The notes: a model not told the origin generated them from the sequence alone. 64,000 bases of DNA from JAVBSN01 sp031556525 (GCA_031556525.1 JAVBSS010000002.1:124001-188000), one strand, 5' to 3'; numbered from the stretch's first letter, positions 55,037-64,000 are shown. Numbers and translations are program-made.

Positions 55037-56398
55037 ATGGGAGAACCTAGAATACTAATTGCAGGAACAGGAAGTGGATGCGGGAAGACTACAATTACAT
55101 GTGGAATATTATATGGATTAATGAAACAAGGATTATCTCCTATTGCTTATAAATGTGGGCCAGATTATATTGACCCAATGTTTCATAGTAAGGTTCTTGG
55201 AATAGATACTGGAAACTTAGATAGCTTTTTTACAGATGAAGATACACTATGTGGATTGTTACATAATAAGAATGGTGATATAGCTGTAATAGAAGGAGTT
55301 ATGGGCTATTATGATGGAATTGGTTTTACTGATAAAGGTAGCAGTAGTCACATTGCTAGCATAACGAAGACACCAGTTGTTCTTGTAATAAATGCAAAAG
55401 GAATGAGTAGATCAATATTAGCAGTATTGCAAGGATTTATTAATGGAGAAGATAGTAGACAAATACAAGGTGTAATATTTAATAACTTATCCCATATGCT
55501 ATATCCAAAGGTAAAAGAGGAAGCAAGCAAGTTAGGTGTTCATGTATTAGGATATGTTCCCTATGTAAGAGAGGCTGTATTAGAAAGTAGACATTTAGGT
55601 CTTATAACGGCAAATGAGGTTGTAGATTTTAGAGAAAAGATAGAAGCATTTTATGAAATAGTAAAAGATACTATTGATTGGAATGGGCTTATAGAGTTAG
55701 CAAACAATGCTCCAAGTATAGAAGCTAAGTTAAACATACCTACAGATTTTCCTTATAAGGGAGTGAAAGTGGGAGTAGCAAGAGATAATGCATTTTGCTT
55801 TATATACAAGGATAATATAGAGTTGTTAGAGAAGTTAGGTTGTACTATTAAGTATTTTAGTCCTCTAGAAGATAAGGAATTACCTAAAGATATAGATGCC
55901 ATAATATTGCATGGAGGATATCCAGAAAACCATGGAGAAGCATTATCAAATAACATGAGTATGATTAGTAGCATTAGAGAAGCAATAAGTAATGGCATAC
56001 CTACTATTGCAGAATGTGGTGGTTATATGTACCTGCATAATCAGATGGAATGTTCTGATGGAAATACCTATCCTATGGTTGGAGGAATAGATGGGGAATG
56101 TTATAGGACAAATAAGCTTCAAAGATTTGGTTATATAACTATGGAGGCTAAGGAAGATAGTCTTATATGTGAGCAGGGAGATATATTAAAGGCACATGAA
56201 TTTCATTATTATGATAGCACTAATTTGGGCAACAGTTTTCAAGTTAGCAAAGTAGGTAATGGAACTACTTGGGCAGCAGGTATAGTAAATGAAAATATGT
56301 ATGCAGGATATCCACATATATATTTTTATGGAAATATGAAATCAGCATATAGATTCTTAGATGCAGCGAAGGAATATAGGAAGAGAAACAATGGATAA
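55037..56398 (+). CDS. cbiA: Cobyrinate a,c-diamide synthase
   Basis: 453 residues; GAAAGGAAAAG before ATG. N-terminal P-loop-like region IAGTGSGCGKTTITCGIL and KCGPDYIDPMFH, VIEGVMGYYDG; C-terminal class I glutamine amidotransferase-like domain with LHGGYPENH and catalytic Cys in AECGGYMYL, and a His in KAHEFHYYD. It amidates the a and c side chains using ATP and glutamine. Its end overlaps cobT by eight bases. Confidence 0.95.
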   Translation: MGEPRILIAGTGSGCGKTTITCGILYGLMKQGLSPIAYKCGPDYIDPMFHSKVLGIDTGNLDSFFTDEDTLCGLLHNKNGDIAVIEGVMGYYDGIGFTDKGSSSHIASITKTPVVLVINAKGMSRSILAVLQGFINGEDSRQIQGVIFNNLSHMLYPKVKEEASKLGVHVLGYVPYVREAVLESRHLGLITANEVVDFREKIEAFYEIVKDTIDWNGLIELANNAPSIEAKLNIPTDFPYKGVKVGVARDNAFCFIYKDNIELLEKLGCTIKYFSPLEDKELPKDIDAIILHGGYPENHGEALSNNMSMISSIREAISNGIPTIAECGGYMYLHNQMECSDGNTYPMVGGIDGECYRTNKLQRFGYITMEAKEDSLICEQGDILKAHEFHYYDSTNLGNSFQVSKVGNGTTWAAGIVNENMYAGYPHIYFYGNMKSAYRFLDAAKEYRKRNNG

Positions 56399-57470
56399 AA
56401 GTTACCTTATAGAATATGTAAATAGAATAAAAGAGCAAGACAAAACTGCTATGAGAAATAGCCGAACACACTGGAATAGTATAGCAAAGCCTTTATATGG
56501 ATTAGGTCTAATGGAAGAGCTAGTTGTAGATATAGCAGGAGTGCAAGGCACAAGCAAGGTATGTGTAGATAGAAAAGCAGTTATAGTTATGTGTGCGGAT
56601 AATGGTATTGTTGAAGAAGGAGTTGCACAAAGTGATTATAGTGTAACCACAGCAGTAGCTAAGAATATGGCAACAGGTCTTGCTAGTATTAATCATATGG
56701 CAGAGTATACTCATGCAGATACATTTACAGTTGATATAGGAATGAAAGATGATATTACAGTTCCTAATCTAATTATTAAGAAGAAGGTAAATGGAACAAA
56801 GAACTTTCTACAAGAACTAGCTATGAGTGAAGATGTTATGATATCTGCCGTTGTTTCAGGTATTGAAATGGTAGAAGAGTTATGTAAACAAGGATACAAC
56901 CTTATTACTGTTGGTGAAATGGGAATTGGAAATACTACTACTAGCAGTGCAATAGCTTCTGTTTTATTAGATGTGCCAGTGGAAGAAGTAACAGGCAGAG
57001 GTGCAGGACTTGATAACGAGGGATTGATTAGAAAGATAGAAGTTATTAAACAAGCAATAGATAAATATAAGCTAGACAAAGAGGATACATTTAAGGTAGT
57101 GCAAACAGTAGGCGGATTAGATATATGCGGAATTATGGGAGTATATATTGGAGGAGCAGTACACGGTATTCCAGTAGTAATGGATGGATTAATTACAGGG
57201 GTAGCAGCTCTAGCAGTTAGTAGCATATTTCCTAGAGTAAAAGAGTACATATTGCCATCTCATTTAGGCAAAGAACCAGCTATGAAATATATTATGGATG
57301 AACTAGATAAGAAGCCTATAATTTGTGGAGAATTGGCTCTAGGAGAAGGAACAGGAGGAGTTATGTTATTTCCTCTAATAGATATGGCAATGAAGGTCTA
57401 TAATGAAAATGTCAATTTTGAAGAGTTAAATATAGATAGTTATGAGGATTATGTAGGAAAGGAATCATAA
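56391..57470 (+). CDS. cobT: Nicotinate-nucleotide:dimethylbenzimidazole phosphoribosyltransferase
   Basis: 359 residues from the ATG at 56391 with AGGAAGAG upstream; the in-frame ATG at 56361 lies well inside cbiA. Motifs: VMCADNGIVEEGVAQSDYSVT, GEMGIGNTTTSSAI, TGRGAGLDNEGL, GGLDICGIMGVYIGG and the C-terminal GELALGEGTGGVML with the expected catalytic Glu. It makes alpha-ribazole phosphate for the lower ligand. No bza or bluB genes for making DMB are in the window, so the base may be imported or encoded elsewhere. Confidence 0.95.
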   Translation: MDKSYLIEYVNRIKEQDKTAMRNSRTHWNSIAKPLYGLGLMEELVVDIAGVQGTSKVCVDRKAVIVMCADNGIVEEGVAQSDYSVTTAVAKNMATGLASINHMAEYTHADTFTVDIGMKDDITVPNLIIKKKVNGTKNFLQELAMSEDVMISAVVSGIEMVEELCKQGYNLITVGEMGIGNTTTSSAIASVLLDVPVEEVTGRGAGLDNEGLIRKIEVIKQAIDKYKLDKEDTFKVVQTVGGLDICGIMGVYIGGAVHGIPVVMDGLITGVAALAVSSIFPRVKEYILPSHLGKEPAMKYIMDELDKKPIICGELALGEGTGGVMLFPLIDMAMKVYNENVNFEELNIDSYEDYVGKES

Positions 57471-57471
57471 G

Positions 57472-58020
57472 ATGCTAATAGTAGTCACTGGAGGAAGTGG
57501 AAGTGGAAAATCTGAATATGCAGAGAATATAGCTGTGGGTTATAAGTCTAATAAATCTATGTACTATATTGCCACAATGAAAACCTTTGGTGATGAAGAT
57601 GTTTTAAGAGTGGAGCGTCATAAAAAGCTTAGAAATGGTAAAGGCTTCATAACCATTGAACAGCCTATTAATATAGATGAGGTAAATGCAATCGAGGGAA
57701 GCACTGTATTATTAGAATGTATGTCTAACTTATTAGCAAATGAAATGTTTACACCTAACAATAATATAGGTTTAAATGAAGAACAAATATCCGAGAAAAT
57801 AATAAATGGTATAGAAGATTTGTATTTTAAATGTGAGCATTTAATATTAGTAACTAATGAAGTGTTTTCGGATGGAAATTCATATGATGAATATACTATG
57901 AAATACATTAATCAATTAGGCTTTATAAATAGAGAGTTAAGTAAGAAGGCAGATAAAGTATATGAAGTAGTGTATGGTTTACCTATTTGTATATATGAGA
58001 AGGAGAAGCAATGTCAGTAA
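57472..58020 (+). CDS. cobU: Adenosylcobinamide kinase / phosphate guanylyltransferase
   Basis: 182 residues, one base after cobT. P-loop GGSGSGKSEYAE at residues 7-18; RVERHKKLR with the likely guanylylated His; LLECMSNLLANEMF, ILVTNEVFSDGNSYDE and the final EVVYGLPICI. It phosphorylates adenosylcobinamide and forms its GDP derivative. It overlaps cobS by ten bases. A second, shorter CobU-like gene lies downstream. Confidence 0.93.
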   Translation: MLIVVTGGSGSGKSEYAENIAVGYKSNKSMYYIATMKTFGDEDVLRVERHKKLRNGKGFITIEQPINIDEVNAIEGSTVLLECMSNLLANEMFTPNNNIGLNEEQISEKIINGIEDLYFKCEHLILVTNEVFSDGNSYDEYTMKYINQLGFINRELSKKADKVYEVVYGLPICIYEKEKQCQ

Positions 58021-58775
58021 TAAATTCATGCATAATAGCATTTGCTATGTATTCTAAGATACCTATGCCAAATGTAGAGTGGACATCTAAAAATAAAAAA
58101 TATATAATATGCTTTTTTCCTTTTGTAGGTATTGTAATTGGAGCCATAGCCTTTGGGTGGTTTTATATATGCCAGAAGTTTGAAATAGGAAGTATATTAT
58201 TTTCTACAATAATGGCTGTAATACCTCTTATAATTACAGGTGGAATTCATATAGATGGCTATATGGATACCATGGATGCACTTCATTCATATAAGGATAG
58301 AGAAGAGAAGCTTAATATACTAAAAGATCCACATATAGGAGCATTTTCGGTAATAACATTAGTAGGTTATTATTTAATATATGTAGGTTGTTTATCAGAA
58401 CTTCATAGTGGAAATGCTATTAAAGTATTAGCAATAGGTTATATATTGTCGAGAGTATTAAGTGGATTAGGAGTTGTATATTTTCCGGCAGCAAAGAAGA
58501 GTGGAATGTTATATGATTTCTCATCATCAGCCCACAAAACTGTAGTAAGAGTTGTATTAATAATAATGTTTATAGGTTGCTCAGGATTAATGTTATGGGT
58601 AGATTTATACATGGGACTAGCAGTAATAGTTGGAAGTATATTAATGTTTATATATTATAGATACAAGTCAGTAAAAGAATTTGGTGGAATTACAGGAGAT
58701 TTATCAGGTTGGTTTTTAACAATAGTGGAGCTGGTTAGCGTAATATTAATTATGATAATGGGATTAATTAGATAA
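58011..58775 (+). CDS. cobS: Adenosylcobinamide-GDP ribazoletransferase
   Basis: 254 residues; AGAAGGAGAAG before ATG. Polytopic membrane protein with the CobS signature GGIHIDGYMDTMDALHS, followed by DREEKLNILKDPHIGAFSVI, and FGGITGDLSGWF near the C-terminus. It joins AdoCbi-GDP with alpha-ribazole (phosphate) at the membrane. A 103-base gap follows with one hairpin, AGCTATA-TGTG-TATAGCT (58821-58838). Confidence 0.93.
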   Translation: MSVINSCIIAFAMYSKIPMPNVEWTSKNKKYIICFFPFVGIVIGAIAFGWFYICQKFEIGSILFSTIMAVIPLIITGGIHIDGYMDTMDALHSYKDREEKLNILKDPHIGAFSVITLVGYYLIYVGCLSELHSGNAIKVLAIGYILSRVLSGLGVVYFPAAKKSGMLYDFSSSAHKTVVRVVLIIMFIGCSGLMLWVDLYMGLAVIVGSILMFIYYRYKSVKEFGGITGDLSGWFLTIVELVSVILIMIMGLIR

Positions 58776-58878
58776 ATCAAAATTATATAAGGTGTAAAAG
58801 ACGAAATAGTTAATGATAGTAGCTATATGTGTATAGCTTATAAATGTTAAGAAAGTTAGAGATATTTAAGAGGTAGAT

Positions 58879-59256
58879 ATGGAAGTATATATAGGTGGAT
58901 GTTCACAGGGAAAATTAAATTATGTTGTAAGCAAATATCCAAATAAGGGTAATATTATAGATGGAAGAACAGCTAGTGAAGAAGCATGTGTAAATGTAGA
59001 TGTTATTAATCATTTTCATCTATATATTAAGCAGTTTGGCGAAGATGAAGTAGCTTGCAGAGAATCTGTAGAGAGAATAATAACTAATAACCCACAGGTT
59101 ATAATTATATGTGATGAGGTTGGCTATGGTATTGTTCCTATGGAAAAGGCTGAACGTATATATAGAGAAAATGTAGGCAGAATTATGTGTTATGTTGTAA
59201 GTAAATCAGACTATGTAGAGAGAGTTATTTGTGGCATTGGTACAAGACTTAAATAA
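58879..59256 (+). CDS. Short CobU-like protein with altered P-loop
   Basis: 125 residues; AAGAGG before ATG. The C-terminal half, ICDEVGYGIVPMEKAERIYRE ending in ERVICGIGTRLK, clearly resembles the C-terminus of CobU. The N-terminus IGGCSQGKLNYV keeps a Gly-Gly and a Gly-Lys but not a full GxxGSGKS loop, and the middle with the guanylylated His is missing. A full CobU is encoded three genes away, so this may be a regulatory or alternative subunit, or a degenerate copy; clostridial cobalamin operons sometimes carry such a short homologue. Activity unknown. Confidence 0.75.
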   Translation: MEVYIGGCSQGKLNYVVSKYPNKGNIIDGRTASEEACVNVDVINHFHLYIKQFGEDEVACRESVERIITNNPQVIIICDEVGYGIVPMEKAERIYRENVGRIMCYVVSKSDYVERVICGIGTRLK

Positions 59257-59267
59257 GGAATATTAAT

Positions 59268-59870
59268 ATGAAGATTATTTTAATACGTCATGGAATGACG
59301 AAGGGAAATCTTAATAAATGTTATATAGGTGCTACTGATGAGAGTCTATGCGATGAAGGTAAGGAAAGATTATTAGAGCAGAGCAAAAATGGTATATATA
59401 TAGATGCTGATATATTATTTTCAAGCCCAATGAAACGTTGTCTTGAAACTGCCAAATTAATATATGATAAACATACACCTATAGTAATAGACAATTATAG
59501 AGAATGTAACTTTGGATTATTTGAAGGAAAGAATTATAAACAACTTGAAGCTAATCCATTATATAAGGAGTGGATAGATAGTAATGGAACGATGGCTTTT
59601 CCTGATGGAGAGAGTAAAGATGAATTTCAGCAAAGATGTGTAGAAGGATTTAAGGAAATGCTTTCTTATATAGATGAAGATAATAGAGATATAACAATTG
59701 CATGTATTGTTCATGGAGGAACAATAATGTCTATATTAGATGAATATGGAACAGAGAATAAGAAATATTTTGATTATCAGTGTAATAATGGAGAAGGTTA
59801 TATATGTGATATAGCATATGAAGAGGGAGAGATAAGACTGGAATGTATACAGCCATTAGTGTGTTTATAG
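59268..59870 (+). CDS. cobC: Alpha-ribazole phosphatase (histidine phosphatase)
   Basis: 200 residues. The phosphohistidine motif RHG is at residues 7-9 (ILIRHGMTKGN), with SSPMKRCLETAKLI, an acidic FGLFEGKNYKQLE block and the second His in CIVHGGTIMSIL. It removes the 5' phosphate from alpha-ribazole phosphate or adenosylcobalamin phosphate. Assignment as CobC and not a general phosphoglycerate mutase rests on operon context. Overlaps cbiB by 28 bases. Confidence 0.88.
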   Translation: MKIILIRHGMTKGNLNKCYIGATDESLCDEGKERLLEQSKNGIYIDADILFSSPMKRCLETAKLIYDKHTPIVIDNYRECNFGLFEGKNYKQLEANPLYKEWIDSNGTMAFPDGESKDEFQQRCVEGFKEMLSYIDEDNRDITIACIVHGGTIMSILDEYGTENKKYFDYQCNNGEGYICDIAYEEGEIRLECIQPLVCL

Positions 59871-60799
59871 GATATATATTAGATATAATATTTGGTGATC
59901 CCTATTGGATGCCACATCCAATAAGAATTATTGGAAAACTAATAAGTATTCTAGATAATAAATTTAATAAAGAAACTAATAAGCCTAGTACTAAAGTATT
60001 TCTAGGTGGACTTATGGTATGCTTAGTGATTTTATTTTCAGTAGCAGTGCCAGCAGTGATTTTGTTTGTGGTATATAAGATACATTTTGCACTTGGAATA
60101 GTAATTGAGTCTTTTATGTGCTATCAGATATTATCTACTAAATGTTTGAAGGTAGAGAGTATGAAAGTATATAAGGCATTAGTAAAAGAAGATATAGAAG
60201 AAGCAAGATATGCAGTTTCAATGATAGTTGGAAGAGATACTGATAATCTTGATGAAGAAGGAATAACAAAGGCAACAGTTGAAACAATTGCAGAGAATAC
60301 TTCTGATGGAAGTATAGCACCTCTTATATATATGATAATTGGTGGACCTATTTTAGGATTTTTCTATAAGGCGATTAATACAATGGATTCCATGGTCGGG
60401 TATAAAAATGATAAGTATTTATACTTTGGAAAGATAGCTGCAAAATTAGATGATATAGTTAATTATATTCCATCAAGGATAGCGGCAATATTTATGATAT
60501 TCTCAGTAGGACTTAATAGACTTGATATAACAAATGCTTTTAACATATATGTAAGAGATAGATATAATCATTCAAGTCCTAATTCAGCTCAAACCGAAGC
60601 AGTGTGTGCGGGAGGATTAGGAATAAGGTTAGCAGGTAATGCAAGTTACTTTGGAAAAATTGTGGAGAAGCCTTATATTGGAGAAGAGTTACGAAAGATA
60701 GAGAGAGAAGATATTATACTAGCAAATAGATTATTATATACAACAGCAACAGTGGTTTGGCTTCTAGGATTGGCAATAAGATGTTTATTGATACTATAA
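59843..60799 (+). CDS. cbiB: Adenosylcobinamide-phosphate synthase
   Basis: 318 residues. Membrane protein with YILDIIFGDPYWMPHPIRIIGKLI, IVGRDTDNLDEEGITKATVETIAENTSDG-type block and INTMDSMVGYKNDKYLYFG, then HSSPNSAQTEAVCAGGLGIRL: all standard CbiB motifs. It links aminopropanol (phosphate), made by CobD, to adenosylcobyric acid. The start codon lies inside cobC with a weak ribosome site, implying coupled translation. Confidence 0.94.
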   Translation: MYTAISVFIGYILDIIFGDPYWMPHPIRIIGKLISILDNKFNKETNKPSTKVFLGGLMVCLVILFSVAVPAVILFVVYKIHFALGIVIESFMCYQILSTKCLKVESMKVYKALVKEDIEEARYAVSMIVGRDTDNLDEEGITKATVETIAENTSDGSIAPLIYMIIGGPILGFFYKAINTMDSMVGYKNDKYLYFGKIAAKLDDIVNYIPSRIAAIFMIFSVGLNRLDITNAFNIYVRDRYNHSSPNSAQTEAVCAGGLGIRLAGNASYFGKIVEKPYIGEELRKIEREDIILANRLLYTTATVVWLLGLAIRCLLIL

Positions 60800-60816
60800 G
60801 AAGAGGGAATGTAAGA

Positions 60817-61887
60817 ATGGATTTTTTTGAACATGGTGGTAATTCCAAAACAGAAAATATAATATGTGATTTCTCTGCAAATATTAATCCATTAGGATTA
60901 CCAACTTCTGCAGTTACTATCCTTAAAAATAATTGGAGGGATGTGCAAGAATATCCAGAGATAAGATCCCAGTCTTTAAGGAGTGATATTGCTAAGCAGT
61001 GGAACATTAATAGAGAAAAAGTTATATGTGGTAATGGTGCATCTGAACTTATATATAGTATTGTACATACAGTTGTTCCCCACACAGGAATAATATTAGC
61101 ACCAACATTTTCAGAATATGAAAGAGCATTGTTATCAGTAGGGAGCAATATTGTTTTATATAATTTAAGAATAGAAAATGATTATAGAATTGAAGAAGAT
61201 ATATTAGAACTATTATCTAAACAAGAAAAAGGCAGTATGTTATTTCTATGTAACCCTAACAATCCAGTAGGGAATTTAGTAGATAATAAGTTACTTGAAG
61301 AAATAATTATTTTATGTAATAAACAAGAGATTTTATTAGTAATTGATGAGTGTTTTTTACCATTTAATAAGGAGTATGAAAAACACAGTGTAAAGCAGTA
61401 TTTCTTAGTTTATGACAATGTATTTATTCTAAATGCATTTACTAAATTATATGCAATGCCAGGATTAAGATTAGGTTATGGAATAACTAGCAATGAAGAA
61501 TTAATAGAGAAAATGTATAGTAGGCTTCCAGCATGGAATGTGTCTATATTGGCACAGCAAGTAGGATTAGCAGTATTAGAAGATAATGAGTATGTAGAAA
61601 AATCAGTTAACTATATAGAAGTAGAGAGAGAATTTCTAACTATTAAGATGAATACTTTTAAAAATATAATTAGTAAGGTATATGAAGGCTCAGCTAACTA
61701 TATATTCTTTGAAGGAATTGAAGGGTTAGATAACATATTAGCAGACAAAGGAATTATAATTAGAAGTTGTGAGAATTATAGAAACCTAGACAAAAGTTAT
61801 TATCGAATAGCAGTTAGAACTAGAGAAGAAAATGAGATTTTAATTAGTGCACTAGAAGAGGAGGAGCAAAAGTGGCAAAGAATTTGA
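60817..61887 (+). CDS. cobD: Threonine-phosphate decarboxylase
   Basis: 356 residues from the ATG at 60817, which has AGAGGGA eight bases upstream; the frame extends back to 60757 inside cbiB. PLP aminotransferase fold class I: FSANINPLGLP, CGNGASELIYSIV, LCNPNNPVGN, the IDECF block and the PLP lysine in NAFTKLYAMPGLRLGYG. It yields aminopropanol phosphate for CbiB. The C-terminus lacks the Cys-rich metal tail seen in some CobD proteins. Overlaps cbiP by 16 bases. Confidence 0.92.
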   Translation: MDFFEHGGNSKTENIICDFSANINPLGLPTSAVTILKNNWRDVQEYPEIRSQSLRSDIAKQWNINREKVICGNGASELIYSIVHTVVPHTGIILAPTFSEYERALLSVGSNIVLYNLRIENDYRIEEDILELLSKQEKGSMLFLCNPNNPVGNLVDNKLLEEIIILCNKQEILLVIDECFLPFNKEYEKHSVKQYFLVYDNVFILNAFTKLYAMPGLRLGYGITSNEELIEKMYSRLPAWNVSILAQQVGLAVLEDNEYVEKSVNYIEVEREFLTIKMNTFKNIISKVYEGSANYIFFEGIEGLDNILADKGIIIRSCENYRNLDKSYYRIAVRTREENEILISALEEEEQKWQRI

Positions 61888-63380
61888 TGATTCAAGGAAC
61901 TATGTCTAATGCAGGAAAAAGTATTATTACTGCTGGAATACTTAGAGTGTTATATCAAGATGGCTACAAGGTAGCTCCTTTTAAATCTCAAAATATGGCA
62001 CTTAATTCTTATATAACAAATGAAGGACTTGAAATGGGAAGAGCTCAAGTAATGCAAGCAGAGGCAGCAGGTATAGAGCCAAGTGTATTAATGAATCCTA
62101 TTTTATTAAAACCAAATAGTGATATGGGTTCGCAGGTAATAGTTAATGGTGAAGTAATAGGTAACTACCTTGCAAAGGATTATTTTGCTATGAAGAAAAG
62201 TCTTATACCATCTATTATGGAAGCCTATAACAAGTTAGACAGTGAGTATGATTATATTATTATTGAGGGAGCAGGTAGCCCAGCAGAGATTAATTTAAGA
62301 AAAAATGATATTGTAAATATGGGTATGGCGGAGCTAGTTGATAGCCCTGTTTTATTAGTAGGAGATATTGATAGAGGTGGAGTGTTTGCACAGTTACTAG
62401 GAACTATATGGTTGTTAGAAGAGGAAGAAAAAGCAAGGGTTAAAGGTTTGGTTATCAATAAATTTCGTGGAGATAAGACAATCCTTGAGACAGGGCTTGA
62501 TGAGATATATAGTAAATGTGGAATTCCTATTACAGGAGTAATGCCATATGTGAGAATGGATATAGATGATGAGGATAGTTTATCTGAGAGATTAGACAAT
62601 AAGCAGAAAATAGGTGCAGTAGATATTGCAGTTATTAGACTACCACATATATCTAACTTTACTGATTTTGGTATGCTTGAAGGCTGTGAGCAAGTATCGA
62701 TTAGATATGTAAATAGAGTAGAGGAACTAGGTAATCCTGATATGGTTATGCTACCGGGGACTAAGAATACTATAGGAGATATGCTTTGGTTAAGAGGGAA
62801 TGGTCTAGAGTCAGCTATTAATAAGTTATCATTAGGTGGTTGTAGAATATTTGGAATATGTGGTGGATACCAAATCCTTGGGGAAAAACTTAGTGATCCT
62901 TATAATGTTGAGCATGGTGGAGAAGTTAAGGGTATGGGATTACTACCAATAACTACAGTATTTAGTGAGAATAAAAATAGGACTAGAGTAAAAGGACAAG
63001 TATTTAATATAGAGGGTGAATATAGTGAGCTTAGTAATGCCTTAATTGAAGGTTATGAGATTCACATGGGTGAGTCATATTTAGCACCAGATAGTAAGCC
63101 TTTTGCTAGTATAACAGACCTAGTTACAGGCAAGGAATATGTAGATGGTTGTGTACGGGGTAATGTATGTGGCACTTATATTCATGGAGTATTAGATTCA
63201 GTGGAACTAATAGAAGGATTATTAGCACCTATTTTTAGAAATAAGGATATATTACCTGAATTACGGAAAATTGACAGTATGAAATCATACAAGGACAAGC
63301 AATATGATATATTAGCAGATGCAATAAGAGAGAATCTAAATATGGAGCAAGTTTACAATATATTGAATAGAAGAGCCTAG
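61872..63380 (+). CDS. cbiP: Cobyric acid synthase
   Basis: 502 residues from a GTG with AGGAGGAG upstream. N-terminal MIQGTMSNAGKSIITAGILR, KSQNMALNSYIT, GRAQVMQAEAAGIEP and EGAGSPAEINLR; the C-terminal amidotransferase domain has Cys in GICGGYQILG and His in GTYIHGVLD. It amidates the b, d, e and g side chains of adenosylcobyrinic a,c-diamide. Length is normal (about 490-510). Confidence 0.95.
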   Translation: MAKNLMIQGTMSNAGKSIITAGILRVLYQDGYKVAPFKSQNMALNSYITNEGLEMGRAQVMQAEAAGIEPSVLMNPILLKPNSDMGSQVIVNGEVIGNYLAKDYFAMKKSLIPSIMEAYNKLDSEYDYIIIEGAGSPAEINLRKNDIVNMGMAELVDSPVLLVGDIDRGGVFAQLLGTIWLLEEEEKARVKGLVINKFRGDKTILETGLDEIYSKCGIPITGVMPYVRMDIDDEDSLSERLDNKQKIGAVDIAVIRLPHISNFTDFGMLEGCEQVSIRYVNRVEELGNPDMVMLPGTKNTIGDMLWLRGNGLESAINKLSLGGCRIFGICGGYQILGEKLSDPYNVEHGGEVKGMGLLPITTVFSENKNRTRVKGQVFNIEGEYSELSNALIEGYEIHMGESYLAPDSKPFASITDLVTGKEYVDGCVRGNVCGTYIHGVLDSVELIEGLLAPIFRNKDILPELRKIDSMKSYKDKQYDILADAIRENLNMEQVYNILNRRA

Positions 63381-63404
63381 TTATTACACGAGGGAGCAAG
63401 TAAG

Positions 63405-63935
63405 ATGGAAAAAGAAATGGGACTAATACATTTATATATTGGAGATGGCAAGGGGAAGACAACTGCTGCCATTGGACTAGCAATTAGGGCTGCAGGAGCA
63501 GGTAAGAAAGTTGTGTTTTCTCAGTTTATGAAGGACGGAAAAAGTTCGGAATTAAATATACTTAAAACCATAGATGGAATAAATGTATTAGTTGTAGATA
63601 AGGAATATGGGTTCTACAAATCTATGTATGAGGAAGATAAGCAAAATATTACTATAGATCATAATACAATATTAGATAATATAATTGATGCTATTAATAA
63701 TAATCAATGTGATGTATTGATTATGGATGAAGTGATATATGCTTATGAATATGACTTAATGGATAGAGAAAAAATTAAATATATATTAGAGGAGTGTCCT
63801 TACATAGAAAAAGTAATTACAGGTAGGAACCCAGATAAATATTTTGTGGATAAGGCAGATTATATTACAGAAATGAAGAAGATTAAGCACCCATATGATA
63901 TAGGAATTACAGCTAGAAAGGGAATTGAGAAATGA
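63405..63935 (+). CDS. cobO: Corrinoid adenosyltransferase, CobA/CobO/BtuR family
   Basis: 176 residues. P-loop-like HLYIGDGKGKTTAAIGLAIR near the N-terminus, VLIMDEVIYAYEYDL, VITGRNPDKYFVDKADYITEM and the terminal KHPYDIGITARKGIE, which identify the CobA/BtuR type, not PduO or EutT. It attaches the 5'-deoxyadenosyl group to reduced cobalt. GGGAG precedes the ATG. Its stop overlaps the next ATG (ATGA). Confidence 0.94.
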   Translation: MEKEMGLIHLYIGDGKGKTTAAIGLAIRAAGAGKKVVFSQFMKDGKSSELNILKTIDGINVLVVDKEYGFYKSMYEEDKQNITIDHNTILDNIIDAINNNQCDVLIMDEVIYAYEYDLMDREKIKYILEECPYIEKVITGRNPDKYFVDKADYITEMKKIKHPYDIGITARKGIEK

Positions 63936-64000
63936 ACATAGTAGAGTATACACCCTCTGAGATAGAGAAGAAAAGTTTTGAAATTATAGAAGAAGAACTA
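63932..64000 (+). CDS. cbiC: Precorrin-8X methylmutase, 3' end outside window
   Basis: The ATG at 63932 overlaps the cobO stop and the frame runs open to the window end (23 codons). The residues VEYTPSEIEKKSFEIIEEEL match the conserved N-terminus of CbiC/CobH. This is the one ring-modifying enzyme otherwise missing from the operon, which supports the call. CbiC moves the C11 methyl to C12 to give cobyrinic acid. Confidence 0.82.
   Translation, partial: MNIVEYTPSEIEKKSFEIIEEEL

Overview
The window is AT-rich DNA with strong AGGAGG-type ribosome binding sites, TTGACA/TATAAT promoters, a B12-riboswitch-controlled anaerobic (cbi) cobalamin pathway, MetNIQ, many PAS hybrid kinases and large InlB-repeat surface proteins. 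This points to a strictly anaerobic Firmicute of the Clostridia, probably Lachnospiraceae-like (inferred from gene content, not from a marker gene). No tRNA, rRNA, CRISPR array or recognisable transposase gene was seen.

Layout. 1-8.9 kb: two adjacent giant secreted proteins (the first cut off by the window start) made of Gly-rich, InlB-type and, in the second, Asn-Gly repeat regions. 9.0-10.9 kb: a small membrane protein overlapping an LtaS/OpgB-like sulfatase-fold transferase. 11.0-26.4 kb: a signalling block with three giant hybrid histidine kinases, one LytS-type kinase, an RsmH-like methyltransferase and two small conserved proteins. 26.4-29.1 kb: metNIQ with a consensus promoter and a 12-bp palindromic operator candidate. 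29.3-34.1 kb: FAD/Rieske oxidoreductase, tocopherol-cyclase-like protein on the opposite strand, DUF1576 membrane protein with a small partner, MgtC-family protein. 34.2-42.5 kb: a two-component system divergent from a MacB-like transporter and a heterodimeric ABC exporter, with unusual arginine codon use and Met/Gly-rich stretches.

42.5-64.0 kb is cobalt and cobalamin territory. A consensus promoter precedes an unknown membrane protein, cbiQ and cbiO. Then come a gap with a candidate small RNA and a 56-codon gene, both on the minus strand, and a promoter plus cobalamin riboswitch. After that one same-strand run: cbiM-cbiN-cbiK-cbiL-cbiD-cbiF-cbiG-[600-bp palindrome]-cbiH-cbiJ-cbiET-cbiA-cobT-cobU-cobS-(CobU-like)-cobC-cbiB-cobD-cbiP-cobO-cbiC (cut by the window end). 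Together these import cobalt, insert it into sirohydrochlorin, build the corrin ring by the oxygen-independent route, adenosylate it, attach aminopropanol and assemble the nucleotide loop.

The most unusual items are the giant imperfect palindrome between cbiG and cbiH (51581-52183), the unassigned small RNA candidate and 56-codon gene hidden between cbiO and the riboswitch, the splitting of the cobalt ECF transporter across that gap, PAS domains with a three-cysteine motif, and a hybrid kinase with two different solute-binding sensors.
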